From Metaphire vulgaris (lineage: Eukaryota; Annelida; Clitellata; Crassiclitellata; Megascolecidae), in assembly GCA_018105865.1 (NCBI GenBank), contig CM030840.1:5984140-6048139 (forward strand): a DNA stretch of 64,000 nt, written 5' to 3'. The notes below the pieces were generated by a model, which made no database searches, was not told the origin of the DNA, and saw nothing but the letters and a program-made list of their open reading frames with translations. A program made the translations under genes and the position numbers. This document shows positions 1 to 11,135 of the stretch, piece after piece; position 1 is the first letter of the stretch; the number at the start of each line of letters is the position of its first letter.

Positions 1-3000
1 GCATCGTGGCCGTTGGCTAGGAAATGTGACTGGGTGGTAATGGATGACCCAATGGGCAGTGACCACTTTCCGATCGTTGTTACCGTTGGTGAAAGCATTT
101 TGGTGGAGAAGGCGCATCAACACGGATGGCTCTATAAACGGGCCGACTGGGGCGCTTTCAAAGCTTGGTGTCTAGCCAGAGTCACTGCCAACCTTATCGG
201 GGACGAGGTTGAGACAAGTCACAGAGAGTTCGTGAGTGCCCTGCTTTCAGTGGCAGAGGAATGCATCCCAAAGTAGAAGCCACGCAGTTGGCCTCGTGAC
301 GTCCCGTACTGGAGCGACAGCTGCAGTGAGGCAGTGGCGGCCGTAACAAGGCCAAGACCCGTATGATGCGAACCAAAGATAATGCGGACGCTTCAGAGCA
401 TCGTCGGCTGAAAGGTGTAGCCCAGAATACTATCAGAGACGCGCAGCGTAACCACTGGAGGAGTATTGTGACAGCCTAAATGAGCGTACAAAACTCGGAC
501 AGGTTTGGAAGACGGTTAGACGGATGTCTGGTGTCTCTTCAAGACATGCAATACTGATGCTGAAGACCGCGGATGCCAGGCTCTGCAGAGATAAGCAGCG
601 CAAGGCGGAGCTCTTCGCACAGAGCTTCGCCAGCGTCAGTAGCAATCAGAACTTGTCGCCTGAATTCCAAGTAAGAAAGTCCGAATTTGAGCGGATGCAC
701 AGTGACGAACTTCGTAGAGTCTGGCGTCCTCCTGATGACGGTGACCTTGTGGATGAGTTCAGTCTGCACTCGTTGCGGACGGCCGTGTTACGTTGTAAGA
801 AAAACTCGAGACCTGGCGAAGACGGCATCTCGTGATTTGAGATGATATCAAAGTTACCGAGACCCAGTCTGGTTGCGTTGCTGAAACTGTTTAATATGAT
901 CTGGACGACAGGAGTTCTCCCATCCGCATGGAAGAGCTCTCTGATCGTACCAATCCTGAAGCCAGACAAGCCTGCGTTCGAGGCCGGCTCTTATCGACCG
1001 ATTGCATTGACCTCAGTTCTCTGCAAGCTGATGGAGAGACTGGTGACTGACAGGCTGGTATGGCTGATGGAAGGAAATTCGATGTTTAACAAGTTTCAAT
1101 TGGGCTTCCGTAAGCTCCATAGTTGCCAAGATTAGATAATCCGTCTCCAGGGCTCTGTCAACAAGTCAGAAAGGGAGTGCTCTTGGAGTTTTCATAGACC
1201 TGGAGAAGGCGGTTGATCTCATGTGGGTCGACGGCCTGCTTCATAAGCTAAACACCATGAGCGTCACGAGGTCGTATAAAGCGACTGGATTCGTATCTTC
1301 CTGTCTGACAGGACTATCAGAGCCCAGGTAAGCTGCTCACTGTCGGACTTCTACAGGTTTGATAATGGGTCGCCGCATCAGCCCAATTTTTTTTATCATC
1401 CTGTTGAACGACATACCAGACCCAATGAACGGTGTACAGCTATCGCTGTTGCCAATGACAGTGCGATCTGGAGATAGGGTCCATGTCCTGACGTGAATCA
1501 TCGTCTGATTCAGGAATATTTGTACAAAGTGAAGTGCTTCCTGGATGACTAGGGCTTCGAGGTGTCAGTTTCTAAGACTGTTGCCGTCTACTTCCACCGC
1601 TGGATGCCAGACGGCTATTGTCAGTACCCGTTAATGCTGGGAAAGAGCCGTGTTAAGTACCAGCGTACCATTAAATTCCTCGGTGTCATCTTTGATTGAA
1701 AGCTGAAGTGGACAGATCATGTGGACTACATTGTTGAACAGTGCAAGCCTTGTCTGAACCTAATGAGAGCTATCTTGGGATCGGACTGGGTTGAGTCCAA
1801 GGCAACACTGCTCATGGTATATCAAGCATTGATATGGTCGATACTGGACAATGGTAGCGTAGCTCTCAACACGGCACCACAGTCAGCAAGGGCCAAGCTG
1901 GATCACACACAGTTGAAAACCCTTGCCATCTGCACCGGGTCCATGCCTGACATGGCAGTCAGCTCACTGCAGGTCGATTGCGGTGAGATGTCGCTGTCGC
2001 TAAGGTGCCATCTGATTCTGATGGAGTACACGGCCAAGGTCAGGTCTATACCGGACCATCCTACTCAGTCCATTTTGAGGACAGCCGGACGAAACCGCCG
2101 GCTGCGAAGGCAAGGGGCTTCTAGCAACGAAAATAGCATGCGTTAATACAGCTATCGATGCAGCGATTGTTGAGCCGATAGTAACCCTGCGTCCGCCTTG
2201 GAGGATTCGACCGCCCGGCGTGACGGGACTGCAAGGTCAAATCGGACACAGATGGAGCCAGCCGGTCCAGCAAACTGTGCAGGAATACTCGTTTCAGTAC
2301 AACGACAGAATATGGATCTACACCGATGGGTCCTGTACCAGCAGAGCGAGTTGCTGCTTCTATGTGCCTTTGCTGGGCTACCATGAGGCACACCGTCTAA
2401 CCGATGGAACGACCGCTTACGGTACTCAGCGGAGGTGATGGCTATCTTGAAAGCCCTCGGATGGGTCATAGAGAAGCATCACACTGCAGTCGTCGTCTTC
2501 AGCGACTGTCTGGCTGTGCTGCAGTCCGTCATGCAGCAGAGGTCTCAGCGCAGACCGATGCTGCTGCAGCGCCTCTGCTGGTGGTCTACCAGGATGACAG
2601 AAGCAGGCACCCAGTTACTCCTATGGTCCTGACCTGGATCCTGGGACACTCGGGTGTGGACGGAAACAAGGCAGCTGACGAGCTCTGTCGTCAGGCCCTC
2701 AGTAATCCATGCGTCAACCTGGCACTCACCGTCGAGTACAGGGACATGCAGGAACGGTACAGGACCCACTTTGTAAGCGAGTGGCAAAAGCTGTGGGATG
2801 CGTCTCCCACAGGCGCTCATTACAGAGGCATCGAGCTGACCGCGGGCCTCCGACGCAAGTATAGTGACAACCAATGGTGAAAGGAAGTCTGCATCAGTAG
2901 AATGAGATTTGGTCAGTTCCGCCTGAACCCCTGTCTGCGCAAGATAGGCTGTCGTGATGAAGTCATGTGTGAAGACTGTGGGGGTGCCAGAGACGGTTGA

Positions 3001-3190
3001 GCATTACCCATTGGAATGTCCAGTGCAGCAGGTCCTGTGAATCAATAAATCTTTCGTATGGAGTCAATCTGTCGAACATTGGATCTCGACTTCAGCTTAC
3101 GAACGGTTGAGCAAACCGTGTTGTATAGATGTATAGTGGATAGTGTTTTAAGCAACTGGCATTATGTAGCACTAACATCACCTTGACATT
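1..3190 (+). pseudogene. LINE-A copy A, 3' part (endonuclease end, RT, RNase H)
   Basis: This is the 3' part of a non-LTR retrotransposon whose fuller copy is at 36185-41580. The window opens in the endonuclease domain, with GSDHFPIV at about 51-75. It continues through the reverse transcriptase (SYRPIALTSVLCKLMERL near 990-1040), an RNase H domain (IYTDGSC near 2314) and the C-terminal zinc knuckle. An AATAAA lies at 3044. Frameshifts and stops are numerous: a two-codon scramble at about 832-840, a lost base near 455-470, and the ancestral TAG stops shared with copy B. Not functional. An RNase H downstream of the RT places it in the I/R1/Nimb-like group by established classification. Confidence 0.9.
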
Positions 3191-3641
3191 ATATTTAAAA
3201 TACCTGGGTGGTATTTTTCCATTTGCCTCTTCCTCTTCCTCCCTTCCATCGAGCAATGCTTCATAGGAGCCTGCTAGCTAGCTTGCATGCAGCCTGTCAC
3301 CTGTCTGTGTGGGCTAACCTGTTGTAACCTGATGTGAGTCAATATTAATATACGGAGTTGACGATTGCTCCAGACAGTCAGCAGATGAACGTTAAGCATT
3401 AAACATATCAAGAAGGTCTTATACATCTTTTACATCTTAATAATAGTAGGGCGATAGTGTTTGCCACTAAATATGGTGGTCAAACCGAATTTTAATAGAT
3501 TTAATAACTAACGATCCACCTCTTGTTCGAAAAAAATACGTTTAGCGTGAGTCGAGTGACAAAAAACCTCTGATTAAAATCTTCATCGGACTCTGTCGCA
3601 TTCAGCATTGTTATTTCTTCTTGGAGCTCGGTGCGTTACAT
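3191..3641. other. Non-coding stretch between LINE-A and Gag 1
   Basis: I see no gene. The sequence is moderately AT-rich and holds a CT-rich tract at about 3220-3247. It may include the 5' leader of the Gag element that follows. No long terminal repeat was recognised. Confidence 0.4.
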
Positions 3642-4300
3642 ATGTCGAATCCGGGCAGTCAGATAACAAGTCCTTGTCAGCTTACGAGCGGGAGAGTGAT
3701 TCATCAGGGAAATTCTACTTCTGCAGAACCAGACATTTCAATCCACACAGTATCGTTGAGACAGAATTCTCTGTCAATAACATCTACAGAAACCTGCACC
3801 CACGCAGACCACACGATTCCATCTCAGCGACAACCGATTCATCGACAACAAGAAATTACAAGCGACTGTCACATCAACCTACCAGACTTCGATCCTCAGA
3901 ATACTCTCCATTCTTTTTCGAAATGGCAGAAAACTCAAATTCGCTTCTGCCGAGTCCATTTTATGGTAAGCTGCACGAAGACATTATAGAATTTATTAAT
4001 TTTGAACTGTGGGCTACCTATAGACGCGCCGACCGAGATGCCAGGATATGCGCTCTCCCTTTACTGCTGAAGGAAGGAGCGTCATCTTGGTACCATACAC
4101 AATGTGACCGAACCAAATAGTCGTACAGTGAGCTTCGCAACGCCCTGGTAGAACGGTACGGACCACAGGCAGCACATGCCTGGAAATCGACAGCGGATCT
4201 CTGGTCGTTAAAGCAAAATTTCAGTCAGTCTATTGATGATTTTAACACGACTGTCATAAAAGCAGGGCAGAAAATTGGAGTCGAGGCAAATAAAAATTAG
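3642..4300 (+). pseudogene. Gypsy-type Gag relic 1, copy A
   Basis: A reading frame begins at ATG 3642 with a polar, serine- and threonine-rich N-terminus. It passes into a retrotransposon Gag-like capsid core (pattern F-x-G-x-x-x-E-D, then LLLKEGASSWY, then LVERYG near 4146). An extra two bases in a T run near 3915 shift the frame relative to copy B, and an in-frame TAG at 4118 is shared with copy B. The frame closes at 4298. No protease or polymerase follows, so this is an isolated Gag fragment or a degraded element. The family is assigned from the Gag core pattern only. Confidence 0.65.
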
Positions 4301-4924
4301 CCATGGTGTTCATTTTAAAGACACAGGCAATTTTTAGGTCATAACATTAAATATATATATTCTCATCTTGACCTAAAACTTCCAACTTTGGAGAAATTTG
4401 AAGAAAATCTTGTATTTCAATATTCAGTGTCCAGTTTTTACGAGTCAGTCACTTGCTAAGTCTTGTATAGACTCATTGCCATTTTATCTAGTTATTAATC
4501 GTTTACAATAGACCGCTTGTTTGTGAATTAGACAGAATTAAAACTGAGCATATTAATAAAAACTTGAATCATTTCATTTCAGCTAGAACCATGACTTGTC
4601 AATGTTCTGGCACACCTCATCTTCATCTTTATCTAATGATTGTTGTTCTGATAACAATTGTTTTTACACTTGTCGGAACTTGCCGTGTACTTCCTCTGGC
4701 ACTGTGACAGGAATCGCCTTTCTAATGTTGACTCACGCACAAAAGATCAATTGATATTGAGATTTTCTAATCCGGAAACACAGGTGGATATCTGTGGGAG
4801 GTAACTCGACCTTGAATCAGGCGTGGATGTCTCACAAAAAGAAGCATCCGTATGAAGTCTGTGTGGATTCCGTCAAAACTAAACCGTCAAAAAGCCATCT
4901 CAGAAGCATCCGCCTCGGAAAACT
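4301..4924. other. Non-coding or decayed stretch
   Basis: No intact gene. At 4715-4915 a plus-strand frame with a few stops can be read (NVDSRTKDQLILRFSNPE near 4724, KKHPYEVCVDSVK near 4840). It may be a decayed upstream part of the unrecognised ORF that follows. Confidence 0.35.
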
Positions 4925-5398
4925 GAGCCACTGTAACTTCCGCTACCGTCAGCAGAAGCGTTGACACTGCCAAGAACACACTCGAGTTTGAGTGTTCTCA
5001 TGACGATTGCGTAATCCTTGAGCCAGAAATCCTGTTGTCTCACTATGAAAAGGATAAGGTGAAGAACCTGTCAAGACCTCCCGGTCCTGTGTTCAAGAAA
5101 GACGAATCGACTCGAAGCTCTCTTCTGGCCAGCGGAGGGTAGGAACAGCTCTCCTCCTTCCGAGATCCTTTCTCCCTGGTGGCACCCTACTTTAGAAACC
5201 GGCCCTACCCCTGATCATCTCAAGGGACCAAAGCTTAAAGAGCTGCCTGTGAAAGACCGTTTCGGGCTGGAATATGTTCATCCAGGGTATGCAGCCAGTA
5301 GAGTGAAGCCGTGCGGCGGCGCTGGTCCCCTTCACCCAGTGGATGAAGCTGAGATGCTTCGCCTCGGTAAATTGTCCTATTATCGACAGATCGGATAA
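4925..5398 (+). pseudogene. Unrecognised ORF, copy A (broken)
   Basis: This is the copy A counterpart of 43312-43785. Small indels near 5118-5140 and 5205-5215 break the frame. I do not recognise the protein: it is proline- and lysine-rich with no obvious domain. See the copy B entry for a description. Confidence 0.45.
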
Positions 5399-6265
5399 TT
5401 GATACGGATGTGCCGTAGGTGGTCTGCTACAACCTTTAAACTGTCAATTTGCTAGTAATCTTTCGGATACCAGAACACTTTAATGGTGCCAGGAGCCTCA
5501 AAAGTCTTAATAAGCAAAAAGAAAAATTATGAATAATTATTTGAAATAATTCATGGCTCCCCTGAAAGAAGTCCCGCTCCCAGGCAGCTGCAGTTCACAC
5601 TTTTAGAACCACTGTGGTAATGCCTTAATTTATGCATGGTATTTTTACTATCAATTTCTGGGAAATTGTGTTGACCCACATATAAGTTAACTAAGTTGAT
5701 TTCGATATTTAAACTTAACTTTTATACTATATTTAGTCTGACCCAGAACTTAATAGCTAATCCTTTACGTCCTATTTGTCCAGTTCACTTAAAAGCAGCA
5801 ATATTATGTTCAGTTACTTGTGTAGCTTGAACTTTCTGTCATAGCTACAGCTAACTACACAAATTAGAACAGTAGCACAGTCTAGCAGTAGATTGGCTTG
5901 ACATTCAAGTGTTACCCACTGATAAACCCAGAAGGTAGAAACTTAAAAGAAACCGAAATAAAATGTGTTTTGTTTATTTCAAAAGTTTCATAAATTTCTG
6001 AAATATTTGAATAAATTTCTTTGAAAGTTTCATGAAAGCAAACATCACTAGGTCTAGGGTACAGGATGGGTCTCGAGGATGTCACTAGCAAAGCTTTTAT
6101 TGACAGTGTGACTCTTTAAGAATTTGCAAATTGGTTTAATGTTCTTTAGAGTTGACTTCTTCTTTATACAGGTTATTCAAGAGGTTTAGAGGTTTTGTAT
6201 GTTCGAATAAAACAATGAAAAGCCATCAATTGTCGTCTTCTTACAATTAAGGCCACGCCTGACCG
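5399..6265. other. Non-coding AT-rich stretch
   Basis: AT-rich sequence without a convincing reading frame or inverted repeat. It has no recognised element. It is conserved in copy B at 43786-44658. Confidence 0.5.
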
Positions 6266-6958
6266 GTGGGGACCCAGTGTTTCATTGTTGAAGGCCATTT
6301 CCAAATTAACTCCCCTGGGTATTTGGTAAATTCGCCACAATCGTGCACCCCCATCAAACCTTTCGGTCACAAAAAAGACATCCCAGTTTCAGGGAGTCAT
6401 GCCCCTAAGAATGATGCACAGCGACCCCAACTACGTGACCAGATGAATGCAAACCATAACATTCATCCAAAACATCAAATACAGATGTACTCTCAGGAAT
6501 GGATGGTCGGAGAAGACGGCAGCAGAAACCCATGTTGTCACACCCATAGATTTAATGTAGGCTCATCTCAACCTAACACACAACCACCATTCACTCCATG
6601 ACTCCAAGCAACTCCGTTGGAATAACTGACGTCAACCATGATATGCCGATCCCAGGCTGTCATGCATTTAGGGACAATTAGTGGAGATCCAACCCTTACG
6701 CCCACGAAAATTGTCGTCAAAATCGTACTGTTGCATCCGACATCCAAATGCTCTCACCACCGTTGGTGTAGAATCAAAATAACGGTTATGCGCAAAACCA
6801 GGAACAGCCAGTACCACACCACATTCTTCTACAGGAGCATGACGAAGCAAACAATGACCATTACTGTCCACCACATTTTCCAAACCCTAAGTATGACACC
6901 GAGAGAAAAATAATGTTCCAGGCCACGTGAGTAGCGGTAACAGAGATAAACATTCTTT
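6266..6958 (+). pseudogene. Q/N/H/P-rich region upstream of Gag 2, copy A
   Basis: Several overlapping plus-strand frames are rich in Gln, Asn, His and Pro and are interrupted by stops (for example MPIPGCHAFRDN near 6640 and NNGYAQNQEQPVPHH near 6776). The composition fits the unstructured N-terminal part of a retrotransposon Gag and it lies directly upstream of a Gag core. This is inference; it could be low-complexity non-coding DNA. Confidence 0.35.
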
Positions 6959-7283
6959 CCTACTTCTCGATAAAATTTAACGGTTCTAGCCAAGCGGAAA
7001 ACTTTTTGATAAAATTTTTAACATTGTTGCTAAACACAAAACTTGGGACGAATCGAGAAAGTGACGTTCCTTCAATGGTTGTTGGAGGGAAACCACTTCA
7101 GTAACTCTGGGAAAATGGATCAAACACAGACATAACTTTTGAACAATTAGTCTTTAAATTAAGACAGAGGTATGGATCGATGGGTCGTATTGCTACACAT
7201 CGCTCTGTGTTGCAAAATGTAGGAAACAAAAGGACAATGATCCCTAGGTGAGTTATTTAATGAATGGCCTAGCGCTATATAAT
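6959..7283 (+). pseudogene. Gypsy-type Gag relic 2, copy A
   Basis: The core of a second, different retrotransposon Gag is seen in shifting frames: KFNGSS near 6975, WDESEKVTFLQWLLEG near 7040-7090, then FKLRQRYGSMGR near 7150-7190 and LGELFNEWPS near 7250-7275. The order (KFNG, TW-E-KV-FL--WLEG, F--L--L--RYG) matches the capsid region of Gypsy-like Gag. Frameshifts and stops are present, and no zinc knuckle or Pol follows because a MITE starts at 7325. Confidence 0.6.
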
Positions 7284-7324
7284 TTTAATACAGTGGGTGT
7301 TTTTTAGGTCTTTCAAATAATATA

Positions 7325-7944
7325 CCGTATATATACTCTCGAGATAAAGTTGATCCGAGTATAAGTCGACCCCTAGATTATGGGGATTTGAAGGTGTCTA
7401 AAGTCATTGACCCGGCTATAAGTCGAAGTGACGTCACCGCGGCGAACCCTCTTGAGGTGATAGTGAGAGTTGGAACAATAGCGGACGCCAAGTGGGCATG
7501 TGGCGGCAGCGGTGCCATTGTTTTGATTGAAAAACTGCGTTTTAGCTTTGAACTATCGAGAAACTGAACGATTTTGACATTCCCAGATTGATTCCTGACG
7601 ATTAAGAACATTTTAAACCTGCTATTCGCTCATTCTTGACAATATAAAAATTTTAATTACCGGTAATCTTGAATTTTTTATATTTATGTAGCACCAATAT
7701 TTAATTAATATTTATGTGGCACCTATAAATTACCAATCTTAAAATCGCTGATGTCAACTTTTATTTAGATGCCGTAGCGTATGTTGAAAATAATTACGCA
7801 AAGAGTTAGCTAAATTAATTATTTTCGACATGCTATGTATGGAAACTTTACCCAACAGTTAGTGCCTCAAGTATAAGTCGAGGTCAGGATATATAACCTG
7901 TGAATTGGCCTTAAATTTCTCGACTTTATCACGAATATATACGG
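7325..7944. mobile_element. MITE with CCGTATATA termini, copy A
   Basis: The element begins CCGTATATATACTC and ends CGAATATATACGG, which are inverted relative to each other. It is bordered by TA on both sides (7323-7324 and 7945-7946), as for TA-targeting transposons of the Tc1/mariner type. Inside, the motif TATAAGTCGA occurs near 7360, 7410 and 7872. No transposase is visible, so it is non-autonomous. A right end of the same family lies at 17835-17910. Confidence 0.7.
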
Positions 7945-7965
7945 TAGCTCATGAATTAACATTAG

Positions 7966-8094
7966 ATGGCAGCAGCAAAATCGGAAAATAAAAAGCGCAA
8001 GATTTCTGAAAATCGTTCGTTCAGGAGTTCGTGGACACAGGATTTTTTCATTGTGGAGCATTTTGGATCTATTTTATGCTTCATTTGCCAATAA
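7966..8094 (+). pseudogene. hAT transposase N-terminus with BED-like start, copy A
   Basis: An ATG at 7966 opens a 42-codon frame ending at TAA 8092. It reads as a Lys/Arg-rich start followed by FRSSWTQDFFIVEH and then LCFICQ. This pattern (basic stretch, W-x-x-x-F, hydrophobic, C-x-x-C) is the N-terminal zinc-binding part of ZBED5/FAM200/GTF2IRD2-like hAT transposases. Everything downstream is missing, and LINE-B sequence follows directly. The assignment is from the motif pattern only. Confidence 0.5.
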
Positions 8095-8109
8095 CAAAGT
8101 AGCGATCGG

Positions 8110-8395
8110 ATTATTAAAATACAGAGTCAGGCATTAAAATCAGAGAGGAAAGAGGCAAAAGCCTCTGAACGTGTAGCCACAGGGCAGGGTGCAGGTGCCG
8201 TGCAAGATACAGCCCACGCGAAAGAGAACGCAGCTGCTGCCCTTGTGTCTCAGCCGATGGTACGGCCGGTATCGTCGCAAGATGTCGGCTGCCAAACACT
8301 GTCTTGGCAACAGACCACACCGGTTTTAGAAATAGAAATGGCTCCTTTTATCCGAATCATGACAACCATTTTAATGAAAGTTGTTGACAGTTGAA
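8110..8395 (+). pseudogene. LINE-B ORF1 fragment, copy A (complete version)
   Basis: The sequence matches the ORF1 of LINE-B at 13670-14150. It begins LLKYRVR, jumps by an internal deletion over the zinc-knuckle region, and resumes at LKSERKEAKASERVATG, ending at MKVV near 8390. Compared with 13670-13936 about 260 bp, including the CCHC knuckles, are gone. In copy B the same fragment is cut at 46731 by the 10.5-kb indel. Confidence 0.75.
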
Positions 8396-9655
8396 CAACA
8401 GTGTTAGAACAGTACGGCTTACTGTGATGAAGCATCAATGTATTCCAGATTTGTGCCATGTTATGTTTGCTTTAGCCTGGAAAATTAGTTGACCTAGATG
8501 AGCTGGAGCAGGATATGAAGTATCGATTCTGAAAGGTGTACAGCAGCGGATGCCATGCAGGTCATCCATTTATTGTCCAGCAACAAGGGCAGCATGGAAG
8601 TGAAGCCATGTTTAGTGTCTTCATTAACGGTCAACTGATTCCAGTAGTTCCACATTTGATTTTTGGTTTGCTTTCATGAGTATTCAACTATTCATGTTAG
8701 CATACCCGTGCAGCTTGAATACAGTTATGAAGTTTGTTGAATATAAAATTTACAATTTATTGAAAGGGGCGGGCAAGATACAGCCTTCAATAAATGATCT
8801 TGCTCATCAGCTGAAACAGAACTGAAAAAAATTGTTGCGGAATGCATTGGTACTACTGTCGGCTGGTCTTTGTCAGTCACAAACATGGCGTTTAAGTGTA
8901 GCGAATAAATTTGTTATGTGTTTCAATTTTACTTTAGAATTTAGAGCTTTGTCATTACTGATTGGCTATATGAATGCATTTTATACATGTATTGCAGTTT
9001 TGTAAAGATCTGATTGCACTGAAAGAGTTTTTTGCTGACAGCTTCCAGATTGTATTGTATCGAGCATGTTGACTTAACAGTGACAGCCGAGTATTTTAGC
9101 AATGCACTGTAGTCTTAATTAATAATTGTTGGCAGAATTTATTGTTATTTAATATGCACACCACTGTACTGGTTTGTACATTTGGGTGATAAGTTTGTAA
9201 TGTTTTATGATTGCTCCCTTTACAATTGAATGTTGAGTTTGCTGAACAGTCATTTTTACTAAGTATTACCGTATGTATATACTTGTGTATTTTTGAGGCA
9301 TTATTTTAAATTTGTACTTTGTGCATGTGAATAAAACCGAGCATGCTATAATAGTCTCAAATCTGTATTTGTTGGACTTGTGTCATTCCAAGTGCTTTCA
9401 TTCAATTGGAATTGGCCTCTAAGAAAATTATCCCCTAAAACTTTGAATGAGAGATTCATTCATTCACACACTAACATATATTGTGAATGCATTCCCTCAA
9501 TTAATACAGTTTAATTTGAATAATTCCCTCAATTTGTGTATGAGTGAATTCATTCACTCAAACTTGTATTCTCTCAAAGTGAGTGAAAATTCTGTACAAT
9601 TATACGAGACGGATTTTCCCTCACACATTCCCTCACCATTAACGGATTGCTTTTT
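8396..9655. other. AT-rich non-coding stretch unique to copy A
   Basis: No gene recognised. A sequence like the terminus of the CCGTATATA MITE occurs near 9268. A near-palindrome (GAGTGAATTCATTCACTC) lies at about 9542-9559, within a stretch of repeated ATTCATTC and CCCTCA words at 9445-9640. Confidence 0.5.
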
Positions 9656-9759
9656 TGAGTGCAGAGATACACAGCGTAACCACTGGAGTGAGTACTGTGC
9701 TTCGTTAAATGAGTGCTCAAAGCTCGTACAAGTCTGAAAGACGGTGAGACGAATGTCCG
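9656..9759 (+). pseudogene. LINE-B ORF2 fragment left of the Rep insertion
   Basis: Translation gives TQRNHWSEYC near 9669 and then a shifted frame equivalent to VWKTVRRMS. It aligns with LINE-A positions 38826-38919, just before the RT domain. The match stops at about 9759, where GC-rich tandem repeats start. The homologous sequence resumes at 12319, so this is the left flank of an insertion into a LINE. Confidence 0.7.
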
Positions 9760-10370
9760 TCGGGTACCGGGTACGAAGGGTACCACACGCCCTCCACCCT
9801 CTTCTGCCCCTTCGCCTCCACCCCCTTCTGCCCATCCACCCTCTTCTGCCCCCCTTCGCCTCTTCTGCCCCCTTTTCTCCTCCACCTTCTTCTCCTTCTC
9901 CACAGTGCGTATATATTTCGCCTCCACCTTCTTCTCCTTCTCCACAGTGCGTATATATTACCTATGATCGTCGGGTACCGGGTACGAAGGGTACCACACG
10001 CCCTCCACCCTCTTCTGCCCCTTCGCCTCCACCCCCTTCTGCCCATCCACCCTCTTCTGCCCCCTTCGCCTCTTCTGCCCCCTTTTCTCCTCCACCTTCT
10101 TCTCCTTCTCCACAGTGCGTATATATTTCGCCTCCACCTTCTTCTCCTTCTCCACAGTGCGTATATATTACCTATGATCGCCGGGTACCGGGCACCCCAC
10201 ACGCCCTCCACCCTCTTCTGCCCCTTCGCCTCCACCCCCTTCTGCCCATCCACCCTCTTCTGCCCCCCTTCGCCTCTTCTGCCCCCCTTTTCGCCTCCAC
10301 CTTCTTCTCCTTCTTCGCCTCCACCTTCTTCTGCCCCTCCACAATCTTCGTTTACATTCTTTAAAAAGGC
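9760..10370 (+). repeat. Three tandem repeats of about 210 bp, CT-rich with KpnI-type palindromes
   Basis: Units begin at 9761, 9972 and 10182 (periods 211 and 210 bp). Each starts with a GGTACC-centred palindromic cluster and continues into pyrimidine-rich sequence (repeated CTCTTCTGCCCC words). Units 1 and 2 end with an internal duplication of about 42 bp containing CCACAGTGCGTATATATT. The third unit is degenerate and lacks the final part. All plus-strand frames give proline/serine-rich peptides, which I treat as non-coding. The array exists only in copy A and directly joins the Rep region. Confidence 0.9.
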
Positions 10371-10809
10371 GACGATTTCATTGCTATTTTAGGAGCGTTT
10401 AATAATGCCAAATCTGACGCCATAATGCACTGCGCACCAGGACACGCGCCATATATGTCATGCTCTACATACACCTTATCCTACGTGTCATAAATCTTTT
10501 ACGCAGAGTACGTCTGCTGCTGTAATTACACCTTATACGCCATATACTTCTTTAGAGAGGTGACGCTTTTATGGCCTTCTTATGACCGTTTACGATTGAG
10601 CAATTTTAGTGGAATCATGCACTGCAATATACAAAACGAAAACTAACTCTTCTAATGTACATATACATATACCTTTTCCTCAGTCTTCTATTCTTTCTAT
10701 TACGTTTGCTTATTTAGAAAAGAGACGCTTTTATGAGCGTTGAATATTGCCCAATTTTATGCGCACCTGTAGACACGATTGTTTTGAAAGTCTAAGCCCG
10801 TTGGCAAAT
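10371..10809. repeat. Degenerate repeats downstream of the 210-bp array
   Basis: Three related segments can be aligned by eye: AAAAAGGCGACGATTTCATT near 10362, GAGGTGACGCTTTTATGG near 10557 and AAAGAGACGCTTTTATGAG near 10719. Each is followed by a GAGCG or GACCG word and T-rich sequence. They are preceded by decayed versions of the CT-rich part, so the 210-bp array seems to fade into older copies here. Confidence 0.5.
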
Positions 10810-11135
10810 GTAGGATACTGGCGCCATAATAGGGTTATAAAAATTAAACGTTAAGTCTATGGAAGTGAGGTACAGCGAAGCATTAGGAGAGCGCTAATAG
10901 GGACATAAAAGTGACAGCTATTATGCAGTGCATTGATTTCCTACATTATAGAGAATTTACAAGAGACAACGTAGGATGCTGGCGCAATAATAGGGTTATA
11001 AAACTTAAACGTTAAATCTATGAAAGTGAGGTATAGCGAAGGATTAATAGAGAGCGCTAATAGAGACATAAAAATGACAGATCTGCTGCAGTGCATTGAA
11101 TTTCTGCATTATATACAATTTAAAAGCGACACTTA
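10810..11135. repeat. Two tandem repeats of 161 bp upstream of Rep
   Basis: The word GTAGGATACTGGCGC at 10810 recurs as GTAGGATGCTGGCGC at 10971. The two units stay alignable through ATAGGGTTATAAAA, GAGAGCGCTAATAG and GCAGTGCATTGA. They carry scattered substitutions and short indels. They are non-coding and lie 340-660 bp upstream of the Rep frame. Confidence 0.85.

Larger units (their letters stand above)
1..8343. repeat. Duplicated block, copy A left part
   Basis: Base 1 aligns with 38385 and the match runs to about 8343, which aligns with 46732, at near identity. Differences are mostly one or two bases in homopolymers, with a few substitutions. All elements inside (LINE-A, Gag relics, MITE, hAT fragment) occur in the same order and at the same spacing in copy B. 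Stop codons in the LINE and Gag are shared, so these elements were already dead before the two copies separated. Whether this is a true duplication or a second haplotype cannot be decided from sequence alone. Confidence 0.95.

Noticed and set aside
9713..10364. Long proline/serine-rich open frames in several phases
   Set aside because: They come from the pyrimidine-rich 210-bp tandem repeats, which are open in many frames. There is no domain, and the frames begin in or next to LINE debris.
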